From the NCBI GenBank assembly GCA_945862355.1, contig CAMAYR010000023.1:1-34857 (forward strand): a DNA stretch of 34,857 bases, in the 5' to 3' direction. The notes below the pieces were generated by a model. The model saw nothing but the letters and a program-made list of their open reading frames with translations, was not told where the DNA came from and ran no database searches. Position 1 is the stretch's first letter, and the number at the start of each line of letters is the position of its first letter. Source of the DNA: Devosia equisanguinis. Its GTDB lineage: Bacteria; Pseudomonadota; Alphaproteobacteria; Rhizobiales; Hyphomicrobiaceae. Positions 14,952 through 23,589 of this stretch are shown piece after piece. Made by a program: the position numbers and the translations under genes.

Positions 14952-17137
14952 GTCTGCCGGTCGCAGGTATCCGTGGGAGCGGCGCGCGCGTACCGTCAGA
15001 GCCCTCCTTCGAGACCACGCTGGTCGTCGAGAACATGCACTGCGGCGGCTGTATCCGCTCGGTCGAGAAAGCGCTGCTGGCGCTGCCCGATGTCGTTGCC
15101 GCGCGCGCCAATCTCGGCGCCAGGCGCGTGGTCGTGGCGACGCGCTCGGAGCACGCGTCCGCCGAGACGCTGATTGCAGCTTTGCAGGACGCGGGCTTCA
15201 AAGCTGCGCGCGCCGTCGTCGATGCAGCCAACGCCGAAGGCGAACAGGATCGCGACTATCTGCGTCGCCTGGGCGTCGCCGGCTTTGCCGCGGCCAACAT
15301 CATGTTGCTCTCCGTCGCGGTGTGGGCCGGCCACGGCGAGATGCCGCAATCGATGGCGACGATGTTCCATTGGCTTTCGGCGGCCATCGCGCTACCGGCG
15401 GTGGCCTATTCCGGCCGACCGTTCTTCGCCTCCGCCGCGCAGGCACTGAAGGCCCGCCGTCTCAACATGGATGTTCCTATCTCCCTCGGCGTCGTCCTTG
15501 CGACGGTGATGAGCTTGTTCCAGACGATCCGCGGCACCGAGCAGGTGTACTTCGATGCTGCCGTCACGCTGCTGTTCTTCCTGCTGATCGGCCGCTACCT
15601 GGACCGCATGATGCGCGCGCGCGCCAATCGCACGGCGCAGAACCTGCTTGCACTGCAGAGCACCGAGGCCACCGTCATCGGCGGCGACGACGTCGCCTTC
15701 AGGATGTCCGCCGACAAGGTCGTTCCCGCCATGCGCCTGCTGGTGGCAGCTGGCGAGCGCATGGCTGTCGACGGCCGGCTCGAGACCGCTGCGGCGACCG
15801 TCGATGATTCGCTCGTCACTGGCGAAAGCCTGCCACGCAAGCTTCAGGCCGGTGACGTCGTCTACGCAGGCACGATCAACCTCGGAGCGCCGTTCGAGGC
15901 GAAGGCCACATCGTCCGCCGATGGCACGCTCGTCGCCGAACTCGCCCGAATGATGGAATCAGCCCAGCAGGCGCGCGGAGCCTACGTGCGCCTCGCCGAC
16001 CGCGCAGCCAGAATCTATGCGCCAGCAGTACACATTCTCGGTGCGGCCACTTTCATCGGCTGGATGGTGCTCGGCAACGGGTGGGAGCCAGCCCTTACCG
16101 CCGCCATCGCCGTGCTCATCATCACTTGCCCCTGCGCTCTGGCGCTGGCCGTGCCTGCGGTTCAGGTCGTCGCTGTCGGTCGCTTGTTGCGCGCCGGCAT
16201 CGTCGTCAAGGCAGCCGACGGACTGGAGCGGCTGGCCGAGGTCGACACCGTCGTGCTCGACAAGACCGGCACGCTGACCATGCCCTCGCCCGCCCTCGTC
16301 GGTGCGCCGGGAGTGGATGATGCCGCGCTGACCGAGGCCGCGAGCCTGGCCAAGGCGAGTCGCCATCCCTACTCGCGTGCCGTGGTTGCCGCCGCGACCG
16401 TCCGCGGGATCGCCGCTCCAGCCGCCAAAGGCGTCCAAGAGATCGCGGGCGCGGGTCTCGTGCTCGCCACGCCTCAGGGTGAGATCCGCCTGGGCTCGCC
16501 GGCCTTCTGCGGTGTGCCGGAGAGCGATGACAGCCAGCCGGCGCTGTGGCTGACGCGGCCCGGCAAGGCGCCCGTCGAGCTTCGCTTCGAGGAAACGTTG
16601 CGCCCGGATGCCCGCGCCAGCGTGGAGCGCCTTCATCGTGCGGGACTGGCTGTGGAGCTGCTGTCGGGTGATCGCGAGCCGGCCGTCGCGGCAGCCGCAC
16701 GTGCGGCGGGAATTTCCCGCTACATGGCCCGCCAGCGTCCCGATGAGAAGCTCGCTCGTCTCGGCCAGCTTGCCGCCGAAGGCCGCAAGGTCCTGATGGT
16801 CGGCGACGGCCTCAACGATGCGCCGGCACTTGCCGCAGGCCATGCGTCCGTGTCGCCCCAGTCCGCCGCCGACATCAGCCAGACGGCGGCGGATGCCGTC
16901 ATCCAGGGCGACCGGCTCGGTCCGCTTCTCGAGTTGCTGGCCGTGGCCAAGGCCTCGCGCCGCCGCGCGCTCGAAAACTTCGCGATCGCCATCGGTTACA
17001 ATATCGTGTTCGTGCCGATGGCAGTCGTCGGGATCGTGACGCCTCTGATCGCGGCGATCGCAATGTCGGCGTCCTCCATCGTGGTGACCGCGAACGCGAT
17101 GCGGCTCGGCTTGCGCGCCAGGGAGAATTCACGATGA
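14936..17137 (+). CDS. ccoI: Copper-transporting P-type ATPase for cbb3 assembly (CcoI/FixI)
   Basis: 733 residues. An N-terminal heavy-metal-associated domain contains NMHCGGCIRSVEKAL. The P1B-ATPase core follows: actuator loop VTGESLP, transmembrane metal site ITCPCALALAVP (CPC), phosphorylation site DKTGTLTMP, the HP dipeptide in SRHPYSRAV, and the hinge motif MVGDGLNDAPAL. The arrangement matches the Cu+ exporters that deliver copper for CcoN. The ATG at 14936 follows AGCTAGGAGG. The stop overlaps ccoS by ATGA. Confidence 0.96.
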   Translation: MAEAVSLPVAGIRGSGARVPSEPSFETTLVVENMHCGGCIRSVEKALLALPDVVAARANLGARRVVVATRSEHASAETLIAALQDAGFKAARAVVDAANAEGEQDRDYLRRLGVAGFAAANIMLLSVAVWAGHGEMPQSMATMFHWLSAAIALPAVAYSGRPFFASAAQALKARRLNMDVPISLGVVLATVMSLFQTIRGTEQVYFDAAVTLLFFLLIGRYLDRMMRARANRTAQNLLALQSTEATVIGGDDVAFRMSADKVVPAMRLLVAAGERMAVDGRLETAAATVDDSLVTGESLPRKLQAGDVVYAGTINLGAPFEAKATSSADGTLVAELARMMESAQQARGAYVRLADRAARIYAPAVHILGAATFIGWMVLGNGWEPALTAAIAVLIITCPCALALAVPAVQVVAVGRLLRAGIVVKAADGLERLAEVDTVVLDKTGTLTMPSPALVGAPGVDDAALTEAASLAKASRHPYSRAVVAAATVRGIAAPAAKGVQEIAGAGLVLATPQGEIRLGSPAFCGVPESDDSQPALWLTRPGKAPVELRFEETLRPDARASVERLHRAGLAVELLSGDREPAVAAAARAAGISRYMARQRPDEKLARLGQLAAEGRKVLMVGDGLNDAPALAAGHASVSPQSAADISQTAADAVIQGDRLGPLLELLAVAKASRRRALENFAIAIGYNIVFVPMAVVGIVTPLIAAIAMSASSIVVTANAMRLGLRARENSR

Positions 17138-17292
17138 CCGCATTGGCATGGCTCATTCCTGCTGCACTGATCCTCGGCGCGCTGGGGCTCGCCGGTTTTC
17201 TGTGGGCGCTGCGCACGGATCAGTTCGAGGATCTGGAGGGGGCGAGCTGGCGCGCGCTCGACGACGAGCCGCCCGCGCCGCCACCGCGCTGA
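17134..17292 (+). CDS. ccoS: cbb3-type oxidase assembly protein CcoS/FixS (52 aa, missing from the ORF track)
   Basis: A 52-residue ORF below the track length cut-off. It begins MTALAWLIPAALILGALGLAGFLWALRTDQFEDLEG. This is the CcoS pattern: one N-terminal helix, then (W/R)xxxxDQFEDLEG, and a short charged tail. The ATG overlaps the ccoI stop (ATGA), as in other ccoGHIS operons. FixS is required for cofactor insertion into CcoN. Order, overlap and motif make this call firm. Confidence 0.94.
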   Translation: MTALAWLIPAALILGALGLAGFLWALRTDQFEDLEGASWRALDDEPPAPPPR

Positions 17293-17347
17293 CCAACGAG
17301 GCACGGGCAGTAATTACCGGAATGTGCAAGCCGAGGAGAAACGTCAC

Positions 17348-18163
17348 ATGGGCCAGCCGATGAGCGCCAAAGCCTCGCCGGAAGCGCCGTCCTCCTACCA
17401 GCTTCCACCGCCTCGCCGGGTGCCATTCGACGCGCCCTGGATCTGGCTGGCCGCTGGCTGGCGCGACATGTGGCGCATTCCCTCGATAAGCGTCACCTAT
17501 GGCTTGGTGTTCGCCGTGTTGGCGATGGGGATCGTCGGCGGGCTGTCGCTCGTCGGCGCGCTTGCAGTGTTACCGGCGCTGGGCGGCGGACTGATCCTGC
17601 TGGGGCCGTTCGTGGCCGTCGGTCTTTACGAGGCGAGCCACCAGCTCGCCCGCGGTGGTCGGCCGACTGGCGTTGGCGTGCTTCGTGCGGGCCTGCGCGC
17701 CTCGGGTCAACTGGCGCTTTTTGGCTCGTTCCTGCTGTTCGCCTTCATGATCTGGATGCAGATGGCGCTGCTGTTGCTGATGCTGTTCTTCGCCGACAAC
17801 GCCGTGCCCACGCCGCAGGCGTTGATGCAGACATTGCTGTTCACGCCGCGCGGGCTGTCGTTGCTGATCACCGGCACGATCGTGGGAGCAGCGATCGCCG
17901 TCGCTGTTTTTGCGTTCTCAGCCGTCGCCATCCCGATGTTGCTCGACCGGCCCGTCGATGCAGTTACCGCCGCGCGCGCCAGCATGATGGCCGTCGTCGA
18001 GAACCCGAGGCCGATGGCTCTTTGGGCCGTCCTCATCGCCGGGCTTTCAGCGCTCGGATTGTCGACGCTGCTCGTCGGCTTCGTTTTCGTGTTTCCGCTG
18101 ATCGGCCACGCCACGTGGCACGCCTATCAGGCGATCTACGGAGATGATGCAAGCGCGAAATGA
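17348..18163 (+). CDS. DUF2189-type integral membrane protein
   Basis: 271 residues with about six hydrophobic segments, arranged in pairs. The N-terminal cytoplasmic part ends RVPFDAPWIWLAAGWRDMWRIPSISVTYGLVFAV. The C-terminus has the pattern GHATWHAYQAIYG, which fits DUF2189 proteins. The ATG at 17348 follows GAGGAGAAAC; the track start at 17324 is less likely. It is 55 bp after ccoS and in the same direction, so it probably shares the transcript. DUF2189 genes often neighbour cytochrome oxidase genes; its biochemical role is not known. Confidence 0.8.
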   Translation: MGQPMSAKASPEAPSSYQLPPPRRVPFDAPWIWLAAGWRDMWRIPSISVTYGLVFAVLAMGIVGGLSLVGALAVLPALGGGLILLGPFVAVGLYEASHQLARGGRPTGVGVLRAGLRASGQLALFGSFLLFAFMIWMQMALLLLMLFFADNAVPTPQALMQTLLFTPRGLSLLITGTIVGAAIAVAVFAFSAVAIPMLLDRPVDAVTAARASMMAVVENPRPMALWAVLIAGLSALGLSTLLVGFVFVFPLIGHATWHAYQAIYGDDASAK

Positions 18164-18478
18164 CCAGCGCACGGGAAGCTCGCGCGCAGCAGCCGCTTCT
18201 GTGCGCGCGGTCTCGGCCGACCCTCAGGCGCGCGATCGAATACTCAGCATCTACCCTTCGGCAGTGATCTCTCTCCCGCACCCGAACCACCCACCTCGAT
18301 GCGTTCGGAATGGCAATGGGTGCCCAGCTCATTTTGCCGCGGAGCAGAGTAGAGCTGAATTGAAATTGGGAATCCGCCTGAAATTGGCTTCGGATCGTGC
18401 TACGACGCGGTACTCCGGCGGGGACCGTCCCTGCCCACGCCTGCTTCACCCACGACGACGAAGACCGAAAGCTATCGC
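18164..18478 (+). other. Intergenic region upstream of the cobW-type gene
   Basis: 315 bp without a credible gene. CGCGCGCA and TGCGCGCG near 18180-18215 could pair as an 8-bp stem, a possible transcript end after the DUF2189 gene, but no T-run follows. A short direct repeat (TGAAATTGG) occurs twice around 18360-18385. No Zur-like or cobalamin riboswitch pattern was recognised. Confidence 0.35.
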
Positions 18479-19468
18479 ATGTCCCCCGCACTCGTACCCG
18501 TGACGATCCTCACCGGCTTTCTCGGCTCCGGCAAGACGACGCTGCTCAATCACATCCTCTCCGAGCGGCACGGCCACAAGATCGCGGTCATCATGAACGA
18601 GTTCGGTGAGGTCGACATCGACAGCGATCTTGTGCTGGAGACGAAGGAGGAGATCTACCAGATGACGAACGGCTGCATGTGCTGCGTGGCAGACGTGCGC
18701 AACGACGTCGTCAAGATCATCGGACAGTTGTTCGCCAGCGGCCAGCCGCTCGACCATATCATCGTCGAGACGAGCGGGCTCGCCGATCCAGCCCCCGTGG
18801 CAGCCGCGTTCTTCGTCGACGAGGAAGCAGCCCGCCGCGTCCATCTGGATGCAATCGTCACGATGGTCGATGCCGTCCACATCGGAGGACACCTCGCCGA
18901 CGAGCGATTGAACGCGACGGACAATCAGGCAGCCGATCAGATCATGGCGGCCGACCGCATCGTGCTGAACAAGACCGATCTCGTCGACGCGGCAGGCCTG
19001 GCGAGCGCGGAGGCTCATGTCCGCCGCATAAACGAGACCGCGCCGATCGTGCGCTCGCATCAGGCCAAGGTGGCGCTCGACAGCATTCTCGGAATCGGCG
19101 GTTTCGCGCCCCCCTCGATCGCCAACCGTCCAAACTTCTTCGAGGACGATCATCATCACCACCACGACCCGTCGCTGCTGTCCGAATCTTTCGTTTTTGC
19201 CGACCGCCCCTTCGATGAGGCGATGCTCGCGGCGTGGCTCGAGGTTCTGACACGCGAGCATGGCGCGGATATCTTCCGCCTCAAGGGCATCGTCGCCGTG
19301 GCCGGCAACCCCAAGCGCTGGGTGCTCCAGGCCGTTCACACTCTGCTCGACTTCCGCGCCGATATCCCCTGGGGCGAGGTCACGCCGTCTAGCAAGATCG
19401 TATTCATCGGCCGCAACCTCGACCGTGCGGCGCTTGCGGCAGGGCTCGATAGCTGTCTGGCTGGATGA
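18479..19468 (+). CDS. CobW/COG0523 G3E-family GTPase, probable metal chaperone
   Basis: 329 residues. An N-terminal GTPase domain has Walker [10 protein letters not shown], the switch-linked metal motif GCMCC (CxCC, here NGCMCCVAD), Walker [12 protein letters not shown] and the guanine motif NKTD. A His-rich stretch ([10 protein letters not shown]) lies between the GTPase domain and the C-terminal CobW_C domain ([14 protein letters not shown]...[17 protein letters not shown]). Both the CxCC and the His loop suggest zinc or cobalt binding. Whether it serves B12 synthesis (CobW), nitrile hydratase or zinc homeostasis cannot be told: no such genes are adjacent. It converges on the DUF6285 gene with a 24-bp gap. 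Confidence 0.9.
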   Translation: MSPALVPVTILTGFLGSGKTTLLNHILSERHGHKIAVIMNEFGEVDIDSDLVLETKEEIYQMTNGCMCCVADVRNDVVKIIGQLFASGQPLDHIIVETSGLADPAPVAAAFFVDEEAARRVHLDAIVTMVDAVHIGGHLADERLNATDNQAADQIMAADRIVLNKTDLVDAAGLASAEAHVRRINETAPIVRSHQAKVALDSILGIGGFAPPSIANRPNFFEDDHHHHHDPSLLSESFVFADRPFDEAMLAAWLEVLTREHGADIFRLKGIVAVAGNPKRWVLQAVHTLLDFRADIPWGEVTPSSKIVFIGRNLDRAALAAGLDSCLAG

Positions 19469-19492
19469 GGCTCGGATTTATCGAGCGGCGCG

Positions 19493-19843
19493 TCATCCGG
19501 CTTGCTTGAGGAACCCCGGATTGGCGATGGCGAGTTCGGCCGCGAGATGTGCGAGCAGCATGCTCGCCAGCCGCGGATGCTTGGCCTCGTCGACCGTGCC
19601 GGCGCGGATATCGGCGGCGAGTTCGCGTGCAGTGCCCTCGCCCGGCTCGTAGATATCGTCGAGCAGCGCCCACAACGGCACTTCTGTTTCGGTCGCGATA
19701 TCGCGGCAGGCGATCTCGATCGCATTGGCGATCTGCGCGGCAGCTTCGCGCTTCTCGCCCTCCAGTGCCGGCGCGATGTCCTCGCGCAAAGCGACGAGCG
19801 CGGCTTCGAGCAGCGTCGCCGCCGAGATGCGTTTTACGGCCAT
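19493..19843 (-). CDS. DUF6285-like small protein
   Basis: 116 residues, mostly helical (LLEAALVALREDIAPALEGEKREAAAQIANAIEIACRDIATE) and soluble. The pattern and the position directly after a phosphotransferase-fold gene fit DUF6285, which is usually found beside acyl-CoA dehydrogenase and phosphotransferase genes. Here no acyl-CoA dehydrogenase is nearby. The ATG overlaps the end of the upstream gene by 10 bp, so the two are translationally coupled. Function unknown. Confidence 0.68.
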   Translation of the reverse strand: MAVKRISAATLLEAALVALREDIAPALEGEKREAAAQIANAIEIACRDIATETEVPLWALLDDIYEPGEGTARELAADIRAGTVDEAKHPRLASMLLAHLAAELAIANPGFLKQAG

Positions 19844-20901
19844 TTAGGGCCTCCGTCGGCTTGTGCGTTCCAGGCGATGATGTCGCTCAGCGCAACGTGC
19901 TCCATCTCGGCCGGCGTGAGACCGGCGAGCGCCAACTCGAGCCGCAACTCCCCGCCGCGCCGGAACCGGTCGCCCTCCAGCACGGCCAGCGTCGCCTGCT
20001 TCGCCGCTGCCATGATCTTCCAATAGCGCACGGCGTCGACCGGGATCTCCCGTGCAGCAGCCGCCGTATAGGCCTCGAGAAAGGGTGCCAGGGGCGCTAT
20101 TCCGCCAGAGACGGGATCATCGTTGCCTTGGCGCGAGCAGCGCGCCGCCATCGAGCCGATGTCCTCGTCCGGATCGCCCCAGTGTGCGGTCTCCCAGCCG
20201 AGTATGCCCGCGAGGCGCCCATTGTTGTCGGTGAAATTGCCGGTCCTGAAATCGCCATGCACGAGGGTCAACGGCTTACCTGGCGGAGCGTGGGCTTCCA
20301 GCCAGACCAGAACGTATTCCAGCGCCGGCCGCGGCTCCTTCGCCTTGTCGAGGGCGGCGCGCAGACGGGCGACTTCCGCGGGTGCAGGCGAGGACATCGG
20401 CACCGGCAGGCAGGCGAGGCTCGGCAGCGGTGGCGTAATCGAATGGACCCTGGCCAGTTGCTCGCCCAGCTCCCGCGCCAGCGCCACGGGGGTAGCCACA
20501 AGCTCCCTCTCTTGCCCGATCGGCGGGGCCAGGACATCGCCGTCGATGCACGGTTGCACGATGAATGACCTGCCGAGCGGGCTCGAACCACCGACGACGG
20601 CGATCGGCGCCGCCACCATCACGCCCGCGGCATGGACAGCGCTCAGCACGCGGGCTTCGCTGTCGCAATCGAGACTGAGCGTAATGCGCGCAGCCGAATT
20701 CAGTCGGAGTTGCCAAACATGCGAGCCGGCGAACCGGCCACCCTCGACCTCCACGACGAGCCGCCAGCTCTCAGGCCCCGCTCTGCGCGCCAGATGCTCG
20801 GCAGTTCGTATGGTGACGGCGCTGGCGCCGATCTGCCGCGCGATCTCGTCGGCGGCAGCAGTCCGGTGGGCGAGTTCCTGAAGACTTGTCATGGGCAGCA
20901 T
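19834..20901 (-). CDS. Phosphotransferase-fold protein (APH/ACAD10-like)
   Basis: 355 residues with the aminoglycoside-phosphotransferase/choline-kinase fold. The catalytic loop is TLVHGDFRTGNF (HGDxxxxN). The metal-binding segment that normally reads VLDWE or IDWE here reads GILGWETAHWGDPDED, with Gly (GGC) in place of the usual Asp, while the downstream GDPxED is intact. It is coupled to the DUF6285 gene; in other genomes this pair accompanies acyl-CoA dehydrogenases, suggesting a role in fatty-acid or 4-hydroxyacyl metabolism rather than antibiotic resistance. The start is ATG 20901 or ATG 20892; neither has a clear ribosome site. Confidence 0.78.
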   Translation of the reverse strand: MLPMTSLQELAHRTAAADEIARQIGASAVTIRTAEHLARRAGPESWRLVVEVEGGRFAGSHVWQLRLNSAARITLSLDCDSEARVLSAVHAAGVMVAAPIAVVGGSSPLGRSFIVQPCIDGDVLAPPIGQERELVATPVALARELGEQLARVHSITPPLPSLACLPVPMSSPAPAEVARLRAALDKAKEPRPALEYVLVWLEAHAPPGKPLTLVHGDFRTGNFTDNNGRLAGILGWETAHWGDPDEDIGSMAARCSRQGNDDPVSGGIAPLAPFLEAYTAAAAREIPVDAVRYWKIMAAAKQATLAVLEGDRFRRGGELRLELALAGLTPAEMEHVALSDIIAWNAQADGGPKWP

Positions 20902-20968
20902 ATACGCTACCGCCGACGCTGCGGGCCAGCAGCGTCTCGGTCTCGTTTCTGCGGGCCGCGCAGACGGC

Positions 20969-22009
20969 TCAGCCCTTGGCGAGGCTCGCCAGACGGGCCG
21001 TCGTCGTCTCGAGCACCGGCTTGACGAGAGGGGCGATGCTTGCGTTGGCGAGCAACCGCGTCACCGCCGGCGCGATCACCGGCAACCAGGCGCCGACATG
21101 GTTCGCCAGCATCTGCCTGTTGTCGCTGGAAAGTTGTCTTGCCGCGCCGTCGAGCCGCTCGAGCGTGGATTGAGCCAGCCGGAGCCGGGGAATTCCAGCC
21201 TCCGCCGTAGCCGTGTCCGTCACACCGGACAGCACCCCGTGGAGCGACCTCAGCGCCCCATCTAGCTCGCCTGCGACATCAGTGCTGCCTGCCATCAGTC
21301 GCGGCGGCGCGGGCACGTCGGCCCACGGCGCGGGAGCACCGCCGAACCAAGCGCCCCAGATGAGGCTCGCCGCTCCCACCAGCACGGCCCATGGCCAGCC
21401 GTTGAACGGCTTTGCCGGTGATGCGAGTGCCGCGCCGGGCGAGGCAACGCCGGCATTACCCGGCAACACGCCGTCGAGGAGGTTCGTGCCTGCGAGCATC
21501 TTGGCAAGCTCGCCTGGAATGGCCGCCGCGATATTCGGCTTCTGCTCGGCAAGCAGCTTGGCCACGCCGCCGGCTTCGAGTTTCATGCTTTTCTGCTGCT
21601 GGGCGAGCGTGCCCATGACGATGGGAGCGAGGATGCCGACGAGCCCACCGGTGGCCTTCTCACTCGAGCCAGTGAACCTGGACAGCGTGCCGATCAGCGT
21701 GCCGAGCGAGGTATTGCCGATGAGACCGCCGAGAGCGGTCGTACCTTGCTCCGCGATGGCTTTGTGTTGTGGCCCACCGAGCACCTGGCTGAGCCGCCCG
21801 AGCATTCCCGTGTCCTGCTTTGTGAGCGCCTCGGTCAGAGCACGTGCGCCGTCGGCCTTGGCGGCTTTGCCCGCCAGAGCGGCCAGTATCACGGGGACGG
21901 CTGCCTTGATGACTGTGTTGGCGAGATTGGGGTTGATGCCGAGGTTCGAGGCCAGCTTGCCGACCAGGGCAGGTGCCAGATACTGCAGGGTCATGGAGAC
22001 GAGATTCAC
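20969..22009 (-). CDS. DUF937/YidB-like protein
   Basis: 346 residues from a GTG at 22009 preceded by AAAGGAGGTA at ideal distance; the 72 codons upstream in the track ORF are rejected. The N-terminal ~180 residues are helical and Gly/Ala-rich (YLAPALVGKLASNLGINPNLANTVIKAAVPVILAALAGKA), matching DUF937. A single hydrophobic segment (GWPWAVLVGAASLIWGAWFGG) near residue 215 precedes a C-terminal helical region with a DUF937-unlike sequence. The role is unknown. It stands alone, divergent from the gene at 22246. Confidence 0.75.
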   Translation of the reverse strand: MNLVSMTLQYLAPALVGKLASNLGINPNLANTVIKAAVPVILAALAGKAAKADGARALTEALTKQDTGMLGRLSQVLGGPQHKAIAEQGTTALGGLIGNTSLGTLIGTLSRFTGSSEKATGGLVGILAPIVMGTLAQQQKSMKLEAGGVAKLLAEQKPNIAAAIPGELAKMLAGTNLLDGVLPGNAGVASPGAALASPAKPFNGWPWAVLVGAASLIWGAWFGGAPAPWADVPAPPRLMAGSTDVAGELDGALRSLHGVLSGVTDTATAEAGIPRLRLAQSTLERLDGAARQLSSDNRQMLANHVGAWLPVIAPAVTRLLANASIAPLVKPVLETTTARLASLAKG

Positions 22010-22245
22010 CGATACCTCCTTTGCGGGCTTACAAGCCGGGTGCGCATCCCGGCGGGGCCCTGCTACCCGCTCTCGGCCGACCGGCCCAAACCGCGTGCCG
22101 TTCGGCAAGCACCGTCGGGCAGCATACGGCGCAAGACTGGCGATGCGCAGGATGTATATCGCTGGTCGGTCGACGGGGCTACGTTCCGGCCGGATTGGTA
22201 AACCAGCGCAGCCGCTCTGTCGCACTTGAGAAAAAGGTGCCTGTC

Positions 22246-23241
22246 ATGTCCCGACTGAAGCTCTCGATCGCCTTCGTGGCGAACCCCAGAACGCGGCCGA
22301 TCCTCGATGGCCGTGTGGAGCCTGATGGCATCGATCTCATATGTACCCCCGGTAATCCCGGCGAGATCTTCTGGCGGCAGCTAAAGTACGCGGACTGGGA
22401 CGTGTCGGAGATGAGCTTCTCTTCCCTGATGATTGCGGTCGCGAAAGGCGACGACCGCTTCGTCGGCCTGCCCATATTCACGACCCGCCGCTTCTTCCAT
22501 GCGCACATTCTGGTTCGTCGCGATGCCGGGATCGAGCGGCCGGAGGATTTGAAGGGCCGCCGCGTCGGCGTCACCGAGTATCAGCAGACCGCCGCGCTGT
22601 GGACGCGGGGGGCGCTCCAGCACGAGTTCGGCGTAGCCGACCGCGACATGGAGTTCTTCATGGAGCGCACGCCCGACAAGAGCCACGGCGGCGCGACGGG
22701 CTTCAAGGCTCCCTCCGGCGTCACCGTCCATCAGATTCCCCCCGACAGGAACATCGGCCAGATGATGCTCGACGGCGAGCTCGACGCAGCGCTTCACTAT
22801 CGCGGATGGGCAAGCTCGGTGAACCGCTCGTTTCTCGACCTGCGCGCCGACCCGGCAATCGCGACGCTGTTCCCCGATCCCCACGCCGAGGGTGTGCGCT
22901 ATCTGGCCAAGACCGGCCTCTACCCGATCAATCACGGCATGTGCATCCGCCGCGAGATCGTCGAGCGCGACCCGTGGTTGGTGCTCAACCTGCTCCGCGC
23001 CTTCGAGCGCGCGGCCGAAATCGCCGATCGCGAGCGCGCCGAGCATGCCGAGGCGCACATCGAGGCTGGTCTGCTCCCCGCCTCGGCGCGCGCCGCGCTC
23101 GCCGAACCCTTGATCCGCCACGGCATCCTCGCAAACCGCAAGGTGCTCGAGACGGCGGCGAAATACTCGCTCGAGCAGGGCCTGACGCCGCGCCTGATGC
23201 GGCTGGACGAGATTTTCGCGCCCGCCACGATGGAGGTTTAG
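22246..23241 (+). CDS. Periplasmic-binding-fold protein, 4,5-dihydroxyphthalate decarboxylase-like
   Basis: 331 residues, no signal peptide. The start MSRLKLSIAFVANPRTRPILDGRVEPDGIDL is the typical opening of proteins annotated as 4,5-dihydroxyphthalate decarboxylase. These share the type-2 periplasmic binding (NMT1/THI5-like) fold. GRRVGVTEYQQTAALWTRGALQHEFGV is the conserved central block, also found in the paralogue at 25035. The ATG at 22246 follows AAAAAGGTG. No permease or ATPase gene accompanies it, and a cytoplasmic location is expected, so an enzyme role is more likely than transport. The true substrate is unknown. Confidence 0.75.
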   Translation: MSRLKLSIAFVANPRTRPILDGRVEPDGIDLICTPGNPGEIFWRQLKYADWDVSEMSFSSLMIAVAKGDDRFVGLPIFTTRRFFHAHILVRRDAGIERPEDLKGRRVGVTEYQQTAALWTRGALQHEFGVADRDMEFFMERTPDKSHGGATGFKAPSGVTVHQIPPDRNIGQMMLDGELDAALHYRGWASSVNRSFLDLRADPAIATLFPDPHAEGVRYLAKTGLYPINHGMCIRREIVERDPWLVLNLLRAFERAAEIADRERAEHAEAHIEAGLLPASARAALAEPLIRHGILANRKVLETAAKYSLEQGLTPRLMRLDEIFAPATMEV

Positions 23242-23356
23242 GCGGCATCATGCGATCGGAAGGATATGGCGGCCCACCTTGCATTCTGCGCGTCCGCCCT
23301 ACAGGCTGAAGGCTTGCAGAAGGCTTCCGGACGCTTCCACTCGAGCCGGAAAGACA

Positions 23357-23521
23357 CTAGTGAGGCGTCGCGCCTTAGTTGACCGACGGTGCGGCGAGGC
23401 AGGTGTCGACTAAGGCGCGATAAACGCCTCACTAAGCAATTGTTGATTCCAGTGGCCCTCATGTCGCGCCTAAATCGGACGGTGGTTGCGGCTATGATGT
23501 GATTTAGGCGCGACTGGCCCC
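23357..23521 (+). repeat. Dispersed bipartite hairpin repeat, long copy 1
   Basis: About 165 bp. Module A: AGTGAGGCGT (23359) pairs with ACGCCTCACT (23424), and inside it TCGCGCCTTAGT pairs with ACTAAGGCGCGA. Module B: GTCGCGCCTAAATC (23463) pairs perfectly with GATTTAGGCGCGAC (23501) around a 24-nt loop (GGACGGTGGTTGCGG...). The copy at 31603 matches throughout in the same orientation. It lies between the 22246 gene and the aldolase gene. No ORF is carried. Confidence 0.85.
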
Positions 23522-23589
23522 AAGTGAAAACGGGCCCGTGCGACAACCGACAACCGACAACTTACAACGAGACGAGACCGGAGACCCCA

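Noticed and set aside
19834-20901. Aminoglycoside resistance gene
   Set aside because: The fold is shared, but the neighbour (DUF6285) and the ...WETAHWGDP pattern point to the ACAD10-like group of metabolic phosphotransferases.
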